Positions 1 through 7,381 of a DNA stretch of 43,901 nt are shown here, one piece after another. Origin of the DNA: Paenibacillus helianthi (GTDB lineage Bacteria > Bacillota > Bacilli > Paenibacillales > Paenibacillaceae); assembly GCF_001909055.1 (NCBI RefSeq), contig NZ_LVWI01000064.1:1-43901 (forward strand), read 5' to 3'. The position numbers were made by a program, and so were the translations under genes. A model generated the notes under the pieces. That model did not search any database and was not told the DNA's origin. It was given only the letters and a program-made list of their open reading frames with translations. Position 1 is the stretch's first letter. Every line of letters begins with the position of its first letter.

Positions 1-461
1 AACAACGCATCATCCAGACCACAGGCAAACATCGCGGCGTCAAGTTGTTAGCCGTACTGAATTATATGACGGGTCAAATTCTCTGGAAAGAAGACGAGCA
101 GTATAACGCAGAGACGTTTCTGTCCTTCCTACAAATGGTGGTTGAGGCGTACTCTGAAGGAAAGATTGTCATAGTACTGGATAATGCTCGTATTCATCAT
201 GCGAAATTACTTCAACCCTTTTTGGAAGATTACAAAGCACGTCTTGAATTGGTTTTCTTACCTCCCTATAGTCCGCAACTAAACTTGGTTGAGGGACTTG
301 GGAAATGGCTGAAATCAGATGTCATTAACAACGTGTTTTTCCATACCGTCTCAGAAATCCGCAAAAAAGTGGCTGCGTTTATGCAAAACATTGCTCTCGA
401 TACTCAGACAATTATTGATCGTCTTTCCCTTCGTTTGGAAAACGACCGACTTACTGAATAA
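1..461 (+). CDS. IS630-family transposase, C-terminal part (cut by window edge)
   Basis: The reading frame is open from the first bases of the window, so the true start lies to the left. The visible 150 or so residues are the C-terminal half of a DDE transposase of the IS630/Tc1-mariner superfamily. I see the second catalytic Asp in VLDNARIHHAK and the final acidic residue in the block LPPYSPQLNLVEGLGKWLK, where most relatives read NxIExxW; the Glu is kept but the following residues are unusual. These enzymes act by cut-and-paste at TA dinucleotides. The element's right end should lie just past the stop, near 462-480, where TA-rich sequence (TTATATA) borders the next gene, but I could not define the terminal inverted repeat without the left end. 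It probably truncated the phage-like module to its right. Confidence 0.85.
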   Translation, partial: QRIIQTTGKHRGVKLLAVLNYMTGQILWKEDEQYNAETFLSFLQMVVEAYSEGKIVIVLDNARIHHAKLLQPFLEDYKARLELVFLPPYSPQLNLVEGLGKWLKSDVINNVFFHTVSEIRKKVAAFMQNIALDTQTIIDRLSLRLENDRLTE

Positions 462-473
462 TTCTAGTTCAAC

Positions 474-677
474 TTATATAGCTATTTCTTCAGCTGCCAG
501 GTCCCGTACAGCTCGAACCATATCTGCATGTTCTTCATGGAATTCCCGCTTCGCTTCTTTCAGTGCATCCGAAAACAGACCAAGTACCTCGCAAACATAA
601 CGTTCACCTCTTTTGACAATAGCAGCAGCGGAACTCTCCTGTGCTTTCAATTGTTTCACCTCATCACAGCTATTCAT
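474..677 (-). CDS. Small hypothetical protein, probably truncated by the IS
   Basis: A 67-residue charged, helical protein with no family I recognise. The start chosen is the ATG at 677, which overlaps the stop of the gene upstream by 8 bases; a TTG at 689 would add four residues. Its stop codon TAA (474-476) falls in the TTATATA stretch beside the IS630 right end, so the original C terminus has probably been replaced. It is the last of a tightly packed minus-strand series (cro-like, 53-codon gene, xis-like, two unknowns) resembling the early region of a prophage or ICE. The translational coupling with the upstream gene supports it being a real gene; function unknown. Confidence 0.5.
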   Translation of the reverse strand: MNSCDEVKQLKAQESSAAAIVKRGERYVCEVLGLFSDALKEAKREFHEEHADMVRAVRDLAAEEIAI

Positions 678-876
678 GTCCAGATTCAATCACAACGGAT
701 AAGCAGGCCTGCTCGCTTTCTCCAATATCAGCTACGACTTCCAGCAGCTTCTGAGCTGCTCTTTCGCGCGTATAGCACTGATCATTCAAAAGAGACAGCG
801 CCTCACTTAAGATTTGATGCTTCCAGCCAGACAATAGCGCCACCTCGCTCAAGATCTTGCTCTGTTGCTCGTTCAT
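670..876 (-). CDS. Small hypothetical protein of the phage-like module
   Basis: A 68-residue protein beginning MNEQQSKILSE. The ATG at 876 overlaps the stop of the excisionase-like gene (ATGA overlap) and has a GGTGGGGTGA stretch upstream, so this start is preferred over one 27 bases further out. The protein is mostly helical and acidic, with one Cys pair region (Cys residues near 33 and 58). I recognise no domain. Its position immediately after an excisionase-like gene in a translationally coupled row suggests an accessory gene of the same mobile element. Confidence 0.5.
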   Translation of the reverse strand: MNEQQSKILSEVALLSGWKHQILSEALSLLNDQCYTRERAAQKLLEVVADIGESEQACLSVVIESGHE

Positions 877-1073
877 GCTGTCACCCCACCGCTCCGCAGC
901 CATTCCTCAAGCACCGTTCTATGAAACAAAATCCGAGCACGTACCCGAATATGAGGGATTTTCTGTTCGCGGCAGAGTTGATAAATTGATGTTGTTGATA
1001 CGCCGATCAGTGCCGCTGCTTGCTTCACATCCAATGTCTGCCGCTGTATCGTCGCTTGCTGAGTTTCATGCAT
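873..1073 (-). CDS. Excisionase-like HTH DNA-binding protein (HTH_17/MerR-like fold)
   Basis: A 66-residue protein starting MHETQQATIQ. The ATG at 1073 is preceded by AGGAGG at eight bases, which decides the start; the frame is open further upstream but without a better site. Residues about 15-62 match the winged-helix excisionase/AlpA-type domain: DVKQAAALIGVSTTSIYQ (recognition helix), then HIRVRARILFHRTVLEEWL. Such small proteins bind DNA and steer integrase toward excision, or act as regulators. It lies opposite the integrase in a divergently arranged module, as expected for xis. A plain regulator cannot be excluded. Confidence 0.7.
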   Translation of the reverse strand: MHETQQATIQRQTLDVKQAAALIGVSTTSIYQLCREQKIPHIRVRARILFHRTVLEEWLRSGGVTA

Positions 1074-1171
1074 TGTAATACCTCCTGAGGTCGGGCTCCT
1101 CTCTTGACCTTTAATTACATATAAAGGTATACTTACGCCAAGAGAACCCATAGTTTTGTTATAAGATCGTC

Positions 1172-1333
1172 TTAACGCGACCCCGCCAAGGATACTGCGT
1201 TAGGGCGATTTGTCTTTTCTACTGCTGATTCCTCATAATCCATACTGGCCGCTAGCAGCAAAAGGGCAATTATATTCCCCCGCTTGGTACGGACATAAAG
1301 ACGGCCGTCTACAAGAATGCCGTAAAGCCGCAT
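1172..1333 (-). CDS. 53-residue hypothetical protein next to the cro-like gene
   Basis: This short frame starts with ATG four bases after the stop of the cro-like gene and ends at TAA (1172-1174). AGGGAG and TAAGGA lie upstream of the start, the former inside the end of the preceding gene. It begins MRLYGILVDGRLYVRTKRGN and continues with a short hydrophobic helix IIALLLLAAS, then a polar tail. The tight spacing and placement in the early-gene row of the element argue that it is translated. No family recognised. Confidence 0.45.
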   Translation of the reverse strand: MRLYGILVDGRLYVRTKRGNIIALLLLAASMDYEESAVEKTNRPNAVSLAGSR

Positions 1334-1337
1334 ATCC

Positions 1338-1571
1338 TTAGGCTCCCTGTTCTGAGCGACTTACTGGCGTAAGTTCAAAAATATCTTCAAACTCGACACC
1401 CAGAGCATCAACGATTTTCTTGGCTACAGGTGGGCTTGGGTTACGCTGCCCATTGCAAACCTGCTGCGCGGTCACTTCACCAATCCCCGCGGATTTAGCA
1501 AGTTGACGACGCGTCCAACCTTTACGGAACATGAGCTCCGTTAACTTCTCCGCTTTTATAACCGCCTTCAC
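1338..1571 (-). CDS. Cro/CI-type HTH regulator (XRE family)
   Basis: A 77-residue single-domain XRE protein. Residues about 8-62 form the five-helix DNA-binding fold: LTELMFRKGWTRRQLAKSAG, then GEVTAQQVCNGQRNPSPPVA as recognition helix and following loop, then KKIVDALGVEFEDIFEL. The start is GTG at 1571. It is transcribed away from a CI-like gene (1718-2245) across a shared operator region, the layout of a Cro/CI switch. It probably represses the CI/integrase promoter and allows the minus-strand early genes to be expressed; this role is inferred from position. Confidence 0.75.
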   Translation of the reverse strand: MKAVIKAEKLTELMFRKGWTRRQLAKSAGIGEVTAQQVCNGQRNPSPPVAKKIVDALGVEFEDIFELTPVSRSEQGA

Positions 1572-1586
1572 AAAATATCACATCCT

Positions 1587-1684
1587 TAATATTGGATTTG
1601 TAATAATAATATCATAAAATATTACCATGTCAATATTGCGATTGTATATTTAATATTGAAAAAGTAATAATAATCGTATACATT
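1587..1684. promoter_or_regulatory. Divergent promoters and operators of the Cro/CI switch
   Basis: Minus-strand promoter for the cro-like gene: -35 TTGACA (1628-1633, complement) and -10 TATTAT (1606-1611), 16-base spacer. Plus-strand promoter for the repressor: -35 TTGAAA (1656-1661), 17-base spacer, -10 TACATT (1679-1684). A 24-bp direct repeat (1587-1610 and 1651-1674) matches at 20 of 24 positions, with cores TAATATTG and TAATAATAAT. A palindromic CAATATTG (1631-1638) lies between and touches the cro -35. The first copy covers the cro -10 and the second covers the repressor -35, so bound regulators would block each promoter. Confidence 0.65.
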
Positions 1685-1717
1685 AATGTTAATAATCAGG
1701 AAAAGGAAGGTAACTAG

Positions 1718-2245
1718 ATGAACAGGGAATCTAATCCAGAGGTTACACCAGAATTATTCGGAAAAGCGCTACGCGAGGCACGCCAAGAGAATGGACTAAC
1801 TCTAGTTGAAATGAGCAAAGGGTCTAAAGTGTCGCAACCTTATCTCTCGCAACTTGAGAATGGAAAAACCGGAATACCTTCACCAGAAATACTTAAAAAG
1901 ATTGCTAATGCCTTTGAACCGCACATCATGACATATTCAGGTTTATTAGAGATAGCGGGCCATTTCGAATTAGCAGATGCTGTAAAGCACCAAGAGGCAA
2001 TAGAAGCTTTCCCTCCATTCAGTGAGGGCGAATTAAGAGAAATGAGGGAGCACGAAGCTTTTTTAGCAGGGATTATTGACATAAAAAAATTTCTTGAACG
2101 TAAAGTAACACCTCACGCGCTATACAATGGTCATCGTCTATCCAATCAAGATCGGCAGAGAGTCCTCGATGTGCTTAAAGCCCTCTTTCCGGAGTATCAA
2201 AAGCCTCCAGTGCAAAATTCTGAAGTTAATTCTAAGCCAGAATAA
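1718..2245 (+). CDS. CI-like repressor, XRE family
   Basis: A 175-residue protein with an N-terminal XRE HTH (about residues 12-70), containing the pattern LVEMSKGSKVSQPYLSQLENG typical of phage and ICE repressors. The remaining 100 residues are helical and do not show an S24 LexA-like peptidase site or a zincin HEXXH motif, so induction by self-cleavage or by an ImmA-type protease is not visible here. The ATG has GGAAGG upstream. It is 33 bases ahead of the integrase and likely shares its transcript. Expected to hold the minus-strand early genes off. Confidence 0.8.
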   Translation: MNRESNPEVTPELFGKALREARQENGLTLVEMSKGSKVSQPYLSQLENGKTGIPSPEILKKIANAFEPHIMTYSGLLEIAGHFELADAVKHQEAIEAFPPFSEGELREMREHEAFLAGIIDIKKFLERKVTPHALYNGHRLSNQDRQRVLDVLKALFPEYQKPPVQNSEVNSKPE

Positions 2246-2278
2246 ACCTCTCATTTACTAGAAAGGAGCACATCAACA

Positions 2279-3502
2279 ATGGCGAACATTCAAAAACGCG
2301 GCGACAATTCCTGGTGCTTCACCGTCTATACCGGTGTTCAGGTCAACGGCAAATACGGACGCCGCACCAAGACAGTGACCATAACCGATGAAGCATTGCT
2401 CAAGACGAAGAAGCGGCTACAGGATCACCTGGACATGGAGTATTCAAAATTCCGTGAAGAGGTTCAGGCTGGGGAGTACATTAAACCGCAGAAGATGACC
2501 ATATCGGCCTTTGTAGAGGAGTGGCGGACGAAGTACGCTGCGAAGCAGCTGGAGCATAAGACCCGCACCGCATATGAATCGCACCTGAAGATACGGATCT
2601 TGCCGACCTTTGGACACATGAAGCTGGAGGATGTGAAGCCGCTCCATATTGTGAACTTCCTTGAATCGCTCAGCCAGGACGGCGGCCGGGGCGACAAGAA
2701 AAGCGGCGGGCTATCATCAGGGACGGTCCAGATTAACCACCGTGTTCTGAAGAACATCTTCTCCCGTGCCGTTGAATGGAAGATCATCAAGAGCAACCCT
2801 GTGGCTGCCGTCCAGAAGCCTAAGGTCACCAGCAAGGAAATCGTCCCCTATGATGAGCAAGAGGTGAGGCTGCTGCTTCAAGCGATTGAGAAGGAACCGA
2901 TCCACTGGCGTATGCTGATTACGCTGGCCCTGACTACCGGCATGCGGCGCGGGGAGCTGCTAGGGCTGGAATGGCGGCACGTGGACTGGAAGGCGGGGGT
3001 AATTGATGTTTCCCAAACGCTTGTTCAAGCCCTCAAGGGTGAGATCATCGTCAAGGAACCGAAGACCAAGAACTCCAAACGTAAGGTTACGCTGCCGGCC
3101 TCTGTGCTGGAGGAGCTGCGGGATTATTACGCCTATAGGGTGAAGGAGCGGGACAAGCTGGGCGATGCCTGGAACGGACGGGATCGGGAAGGCCGGGAGT
3201 GGCATTTCATGTTCTGCCATCCGGACGGATCCCCATTCCACCATGAGCGCCCCTACCTTTGGTTCCGGCAATTTATTCAGAAAAACGGCCTGCGCTATAT
3301 CCGCTTCCATGATCTGCGCCATACCTCTGCTACACTGCTCATTAACCAGGGCGTTCACGCCAAGATCATTTCAGAGCGGCTGGGCCACGGAAACATTACC
3401 ACAACCATGAACATTTACGGTCACGCTCTCCAATCTGCTGACCAGGCTGCTGCTGACAAGCTGGATTCCCTGTTTTCCAAAAAGGCAGAAACGCAAAAAT
3501 AA
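2279..3502 (+). CDS. int: Tyrosine recombinase, phage/ICE integrase
   Basis: A 407-residue integrase with the three expected parts: an N-terminal arm-binding domain (about 1-62), a SAM-like core-binding domain (about 73-175) and a C-terminal catalytic domain. The catalytic set is complete: Arg223 in TGMRRGELLGL, His344-x-x-Arg347 in HDLRHTS, His370 in RLGHGN and the nucleophile Tyr380. The start has GAAAGGAG eleven bases ahead. It lies at the end of the element next to rlmD, the usual place for int beside its att site. Length and layout resemble Tn916/ICEBs1-type and Gram-positive siphophage integrases. It appears intact, but the rest of the element in the window is reduced. Confidence 0.92.
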   Translation: MANIQKRGDNSWCFTVYTGVQVNGKYGRRTKTVTITDEALLKTKKRLQDHLDMEYSKFREEVQAGEYIKPQKMTISAFVEEWRTKYAAKQLEHKTRTAYESHLKIRILPTFGHMKLEDVKPLHIVNFLESLSQDGGRGDKKSGGLSSGTVQINHRVLKNIFSRAVEWKIIKSNPVAAVQKPKVTSKEIVPYDEQEVRLLLQAIEKEPIHWRMLITLALTTGMRRGELLGLEWRHVDWKAGVIDVSQTLVQALKGEIIVKEPKTKNSKRKVTLPASVLEELRDYYAYRVKERDKLGDAWNGRDREGREWHFMFCHPDGSPFHHERPYLWFRQFIQKNGLRYIRFHDLRHTSATLLINQGVHAKIISERLGHGNITTTMNIYGHALQSADQAAADKLDSLFSKKAETQK

Positions 3503-3503
3503 A

Positions 3504-3547
3504 GACGCTGCGGGGAGCGATTCCCGAGCGTCTTCTTGCTTTCTTTT
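3504..3547 (+). terminator. Rho-independent terminator of int
   Basis: Stem GACGCT (3504-3509) with AGCGTC (3527-3532), plus inner pairing of CGGGGA with TTCCCG, followed by a T-rich run to 3547. It begins just after the integrase stop. Confidence 0.7.
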
Positions 3548-3587
3548 ATGTCGAATTATATTTATTTACTGGCGCTTATTTAGCTTT

Positions 3588-3608
3588 TTCACATCAAATT
3601 CACATCAA
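3588..3608. repeat. Candidate integrase arm-type sites
   Basis: Two copies of TTCACATCAA at 3588-3597 and 3599-3608, an 11-base period, i.e. about one DNA turn. Short direct repeats placed between int and the recombination core are typical arm sites of tyrosine integrases. Function inferred from sequence and position. Confidence 0.45.
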
Positions 3609-3666
3609 CTGGTGATTACGTCCTCTGTATCATTAACTTTCATCGTCTTGTATTATCGTATAAACC

Positions 3667-3681
3667 CCTTGATATACAAGG
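3667..3681. other. Candidate attachment-site core
   Basis: CCTTGATATACAAGG: inverted CCTTG/CAAGG arms around five bases, flanked by AAAC and TTT. Paired arms around a 5-7 base centre are what a tyrosine recombinase exchanges. It lies between int and the stop of rlmD (3697). The partner site is not in the window, since the far end of the element is covered by or beyond the IS630. Confidence 0.35.
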
Positions 3682-3696
3682 TTTCCCTCCACTGTA

Positions 3697-5274
3697 CTAC
3701 TTGAGCTCCAGTAATGCGACTGATTCAATATGTGTCGTATGCGGGAACATATCCACCGGAGTTACCTCCACTGTCTTGTACCCGCCATCCTCCAGCACCC
3801 GCAAATCCCTCGCCAGTGTCGACGGATTACACGACACATACACCACCCGCTCCGGCTTCATTGCCAGAATCGTATCGAGCAACCTAGGATCGCAGCCCTT
3901 ACGCGGCGGATCAACAACGATTACGTCCGGTGTGACGCCCTGCTCTTTCCAGTTCGGGATCACGTCTTCGGACGCGCCTACCTCGAACACTACATTCTTC
4001 ATCCCATTCAACTTAGCATTAGAACGCGCGTCTTCAATCGCTTCAGGCACAATCTCAACACCGTACACCTTAGCCGCGTGCTGTGCCAGGAACAGCGAAA
4101 TCGTTCCGATACCGCAGTAGGCATCAATAACCGTTTCATTTCCTGTCAATCCGGCGTATTCTACGGTTTTGCCGTACAGCACCTCAGTCTGTACCGGGTT
4201 CACCTGATAGAAGGAACGGGCAGAAATGGCGAACTGTACATCTCCGATGTAGTCGTAGATGACGTCTCTGCCCCACAGGACACGGGTTTCGCTGCCGAAG
4301 ATCACATTCGTCCGCTGGGTGTTCACGTTCTGGCAGATGCTCTCCACTTGCGGCAGAGCCTCACGGATGCTGCCAATCCAGGCGTCCAGATGCGGGATGT
4401 CGCGGCCGTTGGTTACGAGGACGAGCATCATTTCGCCGGTGCGGAAGGCCTTCTTCACCACGACGTGACGCAGTAGCCCGCGTCCGGTTTCTTCATCGTA
4501 AGCAGAGATGCCAAGCTCTCTGCCGATTCGCTTCACTGCAGCTACGACGTCGTCGTTATGTTCATGCTGGATCAGACAGGTCTCCATGTCGACAATCCGG
4601 TGGCTGCCACGGGCGTAGAATCCGCCCACAAGTCCGCCGTCGGTGACGCCGATAGGCACCTGGGCCTTGTTACGGTATCGCCAAGGCTCGTCCATGCCGA
4701 GGGTGGGCCGGACGATGATGCCGTCAGCCTGTGCCCCCGCAGCACTTGCGCTTACACCCGCCAAGTTATCCCCATCAGACGCCCCAATTTCCGCTCCGGC
4801 AGTGAGATTCGCCGCTTCAGCGGCTCCTTCTGCACCCCCGCTTCCAGCTATAGCACCTCTCCCCGGTGCCCCCATAATCTGCAGCTTCCCTATCCGCTGC
4901 AGGTTGTCCACCACCAGCTGGCGTTTCCACGCCAGCTGGGCCGTGTAGTCCATATGCTGCAGCTGGCAGCCGCCGCATTGGTCATAGATCGGGCAAGGCG
5001 GCTGGATCCGGTCGCCGCTGGCCTGCACAAGCTCAAGCAGCTTGGCATAGCCATACTGCTTCTTGGTCTTAAGCACCTTGGCCCGGACCTTCTCACCAGG
5101 TAGCGCGCCCTGCACAAAAAGGGTAAAGCCCTCTACCCGGCCTACCCCCTCGCCTTCATGGGTCATGCCGATAATATCGAGCATCACCTCGTCATTCTTA
5201 TTCACTGGCAGTCCGGCGGCAGGTGCCGAGCCGTCACGGCGGCTTGCGCTGCGTCCACTGCGTTGTTTACTCAT
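3697..5274 (-). CDS. rlmD: 23S rRNA (uracil-5-)-methyltransferase, RlmD/RlmCD (RumA) family
   Basis: Uses S-adenosylmethionine to methylate a uridine at C5 in 23S rRNA. TRAM domain at about 28-87; iron-sulfur ligands Cys94, Cys100, Cys103 (CxxxxxCGGC) and probably Cys233; SAM motif around IDAYCGIGTISLFLA (383-397); DPPRKGCD (455-462); catalytic Cys482 in VSCNPSTLARDL. At 525 residues it is longer than the usual 450-460, mainly because of an Ala/Gly-rich insert at about 137-185 and a basic tail at the N terminus. B. subtilis likewise has the homologue yefA next to the lipid kinase yerQ, as here. The 3' end abuts the mobile element; relatives of this gene are known insertion targets of streptococcal ICEs. 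Confidence 0.93.
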   Translation of the reverse strand: MSKQRSGRSASRRDGSAPAAGLPVNKNDEVMLDIIGMTHEGEGVGRVEGFTLFVQGALPGEKVRAKVLKTKKQYGYAKLLELVQASGDRIQPPCPIYDQCGGCQLQHMDYTAQLAWKRQLVVDNLQRIGKLQIMGAPGRGAIAGSGGAEGAAEAANLTAGAEIGASDGDNLAGVSASAAGAQADGIIVRPTLGMDEPWRYRNKAQVPIGVTDGGLVGGFYARGSHRIVDMETCLIQHEHNDDVVAAVKRIGRELGISAYDEETGRGLLRHVVVKKAFRTGEMMLVLVTNGRDIPHLDAWIGSIREALPQVESICQNVNTQRTNVIFGSETRVLWGRDVIYDYIGDVQFAISARSFYQVNPVQTEVLYGKTVEYAGLTGNETVIDAYCGIGTISLFLAQHAAKVYGVEIVPEAIEDARSNAKLNGMKNVVFEVGASEDVIPNWKEQGVTPDVIVVDPPRKGCDPRLLDTILAMKPERVVYVSCNPSTLARDLRVLEDGGYKTVEVTPVDMFPHTTHIESVALLELK

Positions 5275-5350
5275 CTATGGGTTCACTTCTTTCATTAGCT
5301 TCACTATTAAGCTTCCTAACTATGGTCCTCTGAAGCACCTATATCATACA

Positions 5351-5546
5351 TTTAGTTGGAATTCCTCCAGCTAATTATATCTCATTGTCATTATTGAAGC
5401 ACTTAAATGGAAAAACTCCAGCTAATTCGCCGGCTCAACATTCAAAGAAAGAGGAGCTTGTTACACGAATTAAATGGAGCAATTCCAACTATTTCAGCGC
5501 ACAGAGACTTTCCAGCCCATTTAGTTGGAGTTTTTCCCGTTATTGA
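5351..5546. repeat. Four interspersed TTAGTTGGA-type repeats
   Basis: Four related units of about 26 bases occur at roughly 5351-5376, 5403-5427, 5469-5494 and 5519-5545. The core is TTAGTTGGA, a short centre, then TCCAGCTAA, so each is an imperfect inverted repeat. Units are 24-42 bases apart and differ in detail, unlike CRISPR repeats. They fill the spacer between rlmD and the lipid kinase gene (5275-5557), which otherwise holds no gene that I can support. Confidence 0.6.
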
Positions 5547-5557
5547 AGGATTCCCGC

Positions 5558-6451
5558 TCAATTATTCTGTGCAAAAATCCGCAGATGCTGCGGCAGTATA
5601 CTGAAATTGCCCGGCAGTGTGCCGCCAAGCTCGCCGTCCAGATTTAGCTGAACATAGCCTGGGGAGGTAACCTCCATGGCATCGGTGCGGAAATAGACAA
5701 CCTTCTTATCCTGCAAGTGCTCACCGCGGATCGTCAGGCTGACCAGACGGATAAATTCGGCCAGGTTACATTTCTTGACAGCGATTACGTCGAATAGTCC
5801 ATCGTCAATCCGCGCATCCGGAGCAAGCTTCTCAAAGCCGCCTACGGAATTAGTATTGGCGATCAGGAAGAGCATGAACTCGTCATGGATCAGTTCTTGG
5901 CCGTTCGCGCGGATGTACAGCTCCTGCGGAGAGAGACTGGCCATTTTTTCAATCCCCTTCAGGTAGTACGCAAGCTGGCCCATCATAGTCTTCAGTCGGC
6001 TGGGAACCTCGTATGTCAGCTCAGTCAGTTGTCCGCCGCCGGCTATATTAATGAAATAACGGTCATTGGCTTTGCCAAGATCAATTAGGCGCGACTCCTG
6101 ACGCAGAATCAGATCACATGAATCCTCCCAGTTCTTAGGGATACCCATCGCCCGGGCAAAATCATTGGTAGTCCCCACCGGAAATACACCGAGAGGAGGA
6201 AGATTCGGCTTCTCGGCCATACCATTGATAACCTCATTCAACGTACCGTCGCCACCCGCCGCTATGATCAGATCATAACACCCGCGTTCGACGGCTTCCG
6301 CTGCGGCTGCTGTGGCATCGCCCTCTCCGGTTGTTGCATGGCACGAGGCTTCAATACCGCCAATATCCAGCCGGTCCAAAATATCGGCAAGCCGCTTCTT
6401 CATTTCTTCCCGACCAGAAGTGGGATTATAGATCAATCTCGCAGTTTTCAT
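5558..6451 (-). CDS. dgkB: Diacylglycerol/lipid kinase, DgkB (YerQ) type
   Basis: Phosphorylates diacylglycerol to phosphatidic acid at the inner membrane face, recycling lipid left from lipoteichoic acid synthesis. The DAGK catalytic domain carries the nucleotide-binding GGDGTLNEVINGM and the following TTNDFARAMGIP. The ATG at 6451 (MKTARLIYNPTSG) has AGGTGG upstream and gives 297 residues, close to B. subtilis DgkB (303). An in-frame extension to 6541 lacks homology-like sequence. Gene order with rlmD matches the yerQ-yefA pair of Bacillus. Other lipid kinases of the YegS/BmrU group share these motifs, so the exact substrate is inferred. Confidence 0.85.
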   Translation of the reverse strand: MKTARLIYNPTSGREEMKKRLADILDRLDIGGIEASCHATTGEGDATAAAAEAVERGCYDLIIAAGGDGTLNEVINGMAEKPNLPPLGVFPVGTTNDFARAMGIPKNWEDSCDLILRQESRLIDLGKANDRYFINIAGGGQLTELTYEVPSRLKTMMGQLAYYLKGIEKMASLSPQELYIRANGQELIHDEFMLFLIANTNSVGGFEKLAPDARIDDGLFDVIAVKKCNLAEFIRLVSLTIRGEHLQDKKVVYFRTDAMEVTSPGYVQLNLDGELGGTLPGNFSILPQHLRIFAQNN

Positions 6452-6607
6452 TACCGGACGCCACCTGTTTATATAATTGATAACTTTACTGATTATACCC
6501 AATTCGGGACCACACAAGCAATGACGGCAAGCAGAATGCATAGATCAATGTATGCAGCAGGAGATGAAATCAATACCGGAAACACTATTTTTTGCTGCAA
6601 AATATTC

Positions 6608-7378
6608 TTAACAGCCTTCCCGAATCCGTTCCAGCATAACCTTCACCTGCTGCTCAATCCAGTGCGGCAATAAGGGATGCGGCAGCAGCGTCTGTCCTGA
6701 ATAGGCATACTTCAGGCCGCTGAGCCGCCCGGGAATAACATGCTTGGTGAAATAGCCTTCACTTAAAAAAAGCGGAGCCACCAGTACATCATGGCCCTGC
6801 TCCTGCCAATACTCCACCTTGCTCCGCACACTGTCCGGGTTCAGCAGACCGTAGTCCGCAGCTGCTGCACCGCTAATCCGGCGCACACGTTCAGCCAGCG
6901 AGGATATCCCCTGCTGCCAGCGCTGCCGGAACCCGTCATGTACGCTGCCATGGCCCACCAGCAGAATCGTCTCCCGCTCCGGATGCTTGGACAGCCCTCG
7001 CAGCTTGTCCCAGATCATAACAGCTATATCCGGATCGTCGTCGACCGGGTAGCCGTAATGCACCCTGGCCTTGACGGCAAAAGGTTCAAGGTCGGTCTCC
7101 TTCTCCGACGCAGGCTTGGCGCCCAGCGCATACTCTATCTCATCGACATGTGTACTGCCGGAAGAAACAAACAAGGGGATCACAATAATATCTGTGACCC
7201 CTGCATGTTCCAAACTATCTATACCATCCTGAATCAAACGGCCTTCTACCAGCTCCAGAAAAGAAACCGCAACGGGCATCTCTTCCTCCAGCGCCACATG
7301 GCTTACAGCTTCCTCGACAATTGAAACCCAGGCCTGATCGCGGGAGCCGTGACTGATAATCAGTACGCCCGTCTTCAT
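6608..7378 (-). CDS. CbiX/SirB-family sirohydrochlorin chelatase-like protein
   Basis: A 256-residue two-lobed protein. The N-terminal CbiX half starts MKTGVLIISHGSRD with the metal-binding His, and a second lobe has LLVGHGSVHDGFRQRW. Family members insert Fe2+ or Co2+ into sirohydrochlorin for siroheme or cobalamin. No other siroheme or cobalamin genes are nearby, so the metal is open. The start chosen is ATG 7378, one codon after a TTG, with TTGGGA upstream. It follows the yerC-like gene by only three bases and is probably co-transcribed with it from the promoter at 7776-7804. Confidence 0.75.
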   Translation of the reverse strand: MKTGVLIISHGSRDQAWVSIVEEAVSHVALEEEMPVAVSFLELVEGRLIQDGIDSLEHAGVTDIIVIPLFVSSGSTHVDEIEYALGAKPASEKETDLEPFAVKARVHYGYPVDDDPDIAVMIWDKLRGLSKHPERETILLVGHGSVHDGFRQRWQQGISSLAERVRRISGAAAADYGLLNPDSVRSKVEYWQEQGHDVLVAPLFLSEGYFTKHVIPGRLSGLKYAYSGQTLLPHPLLPHWIEQQVKVMLERIREGC

Positions 7379-7381
7379 CAA

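Noticed and set aside
5351..5546. Possible CRISPR array
   Set aside because: Units vary at many positions, spacers are irregular and no cas genes are present.
5407..5604. 65-codon plus-strand frame in the rlmD-dgkB spacer
   Set aside because: It is made largely of the TTAGTTGGA repeats and runs into the 3' end of dgkB on the other strand.
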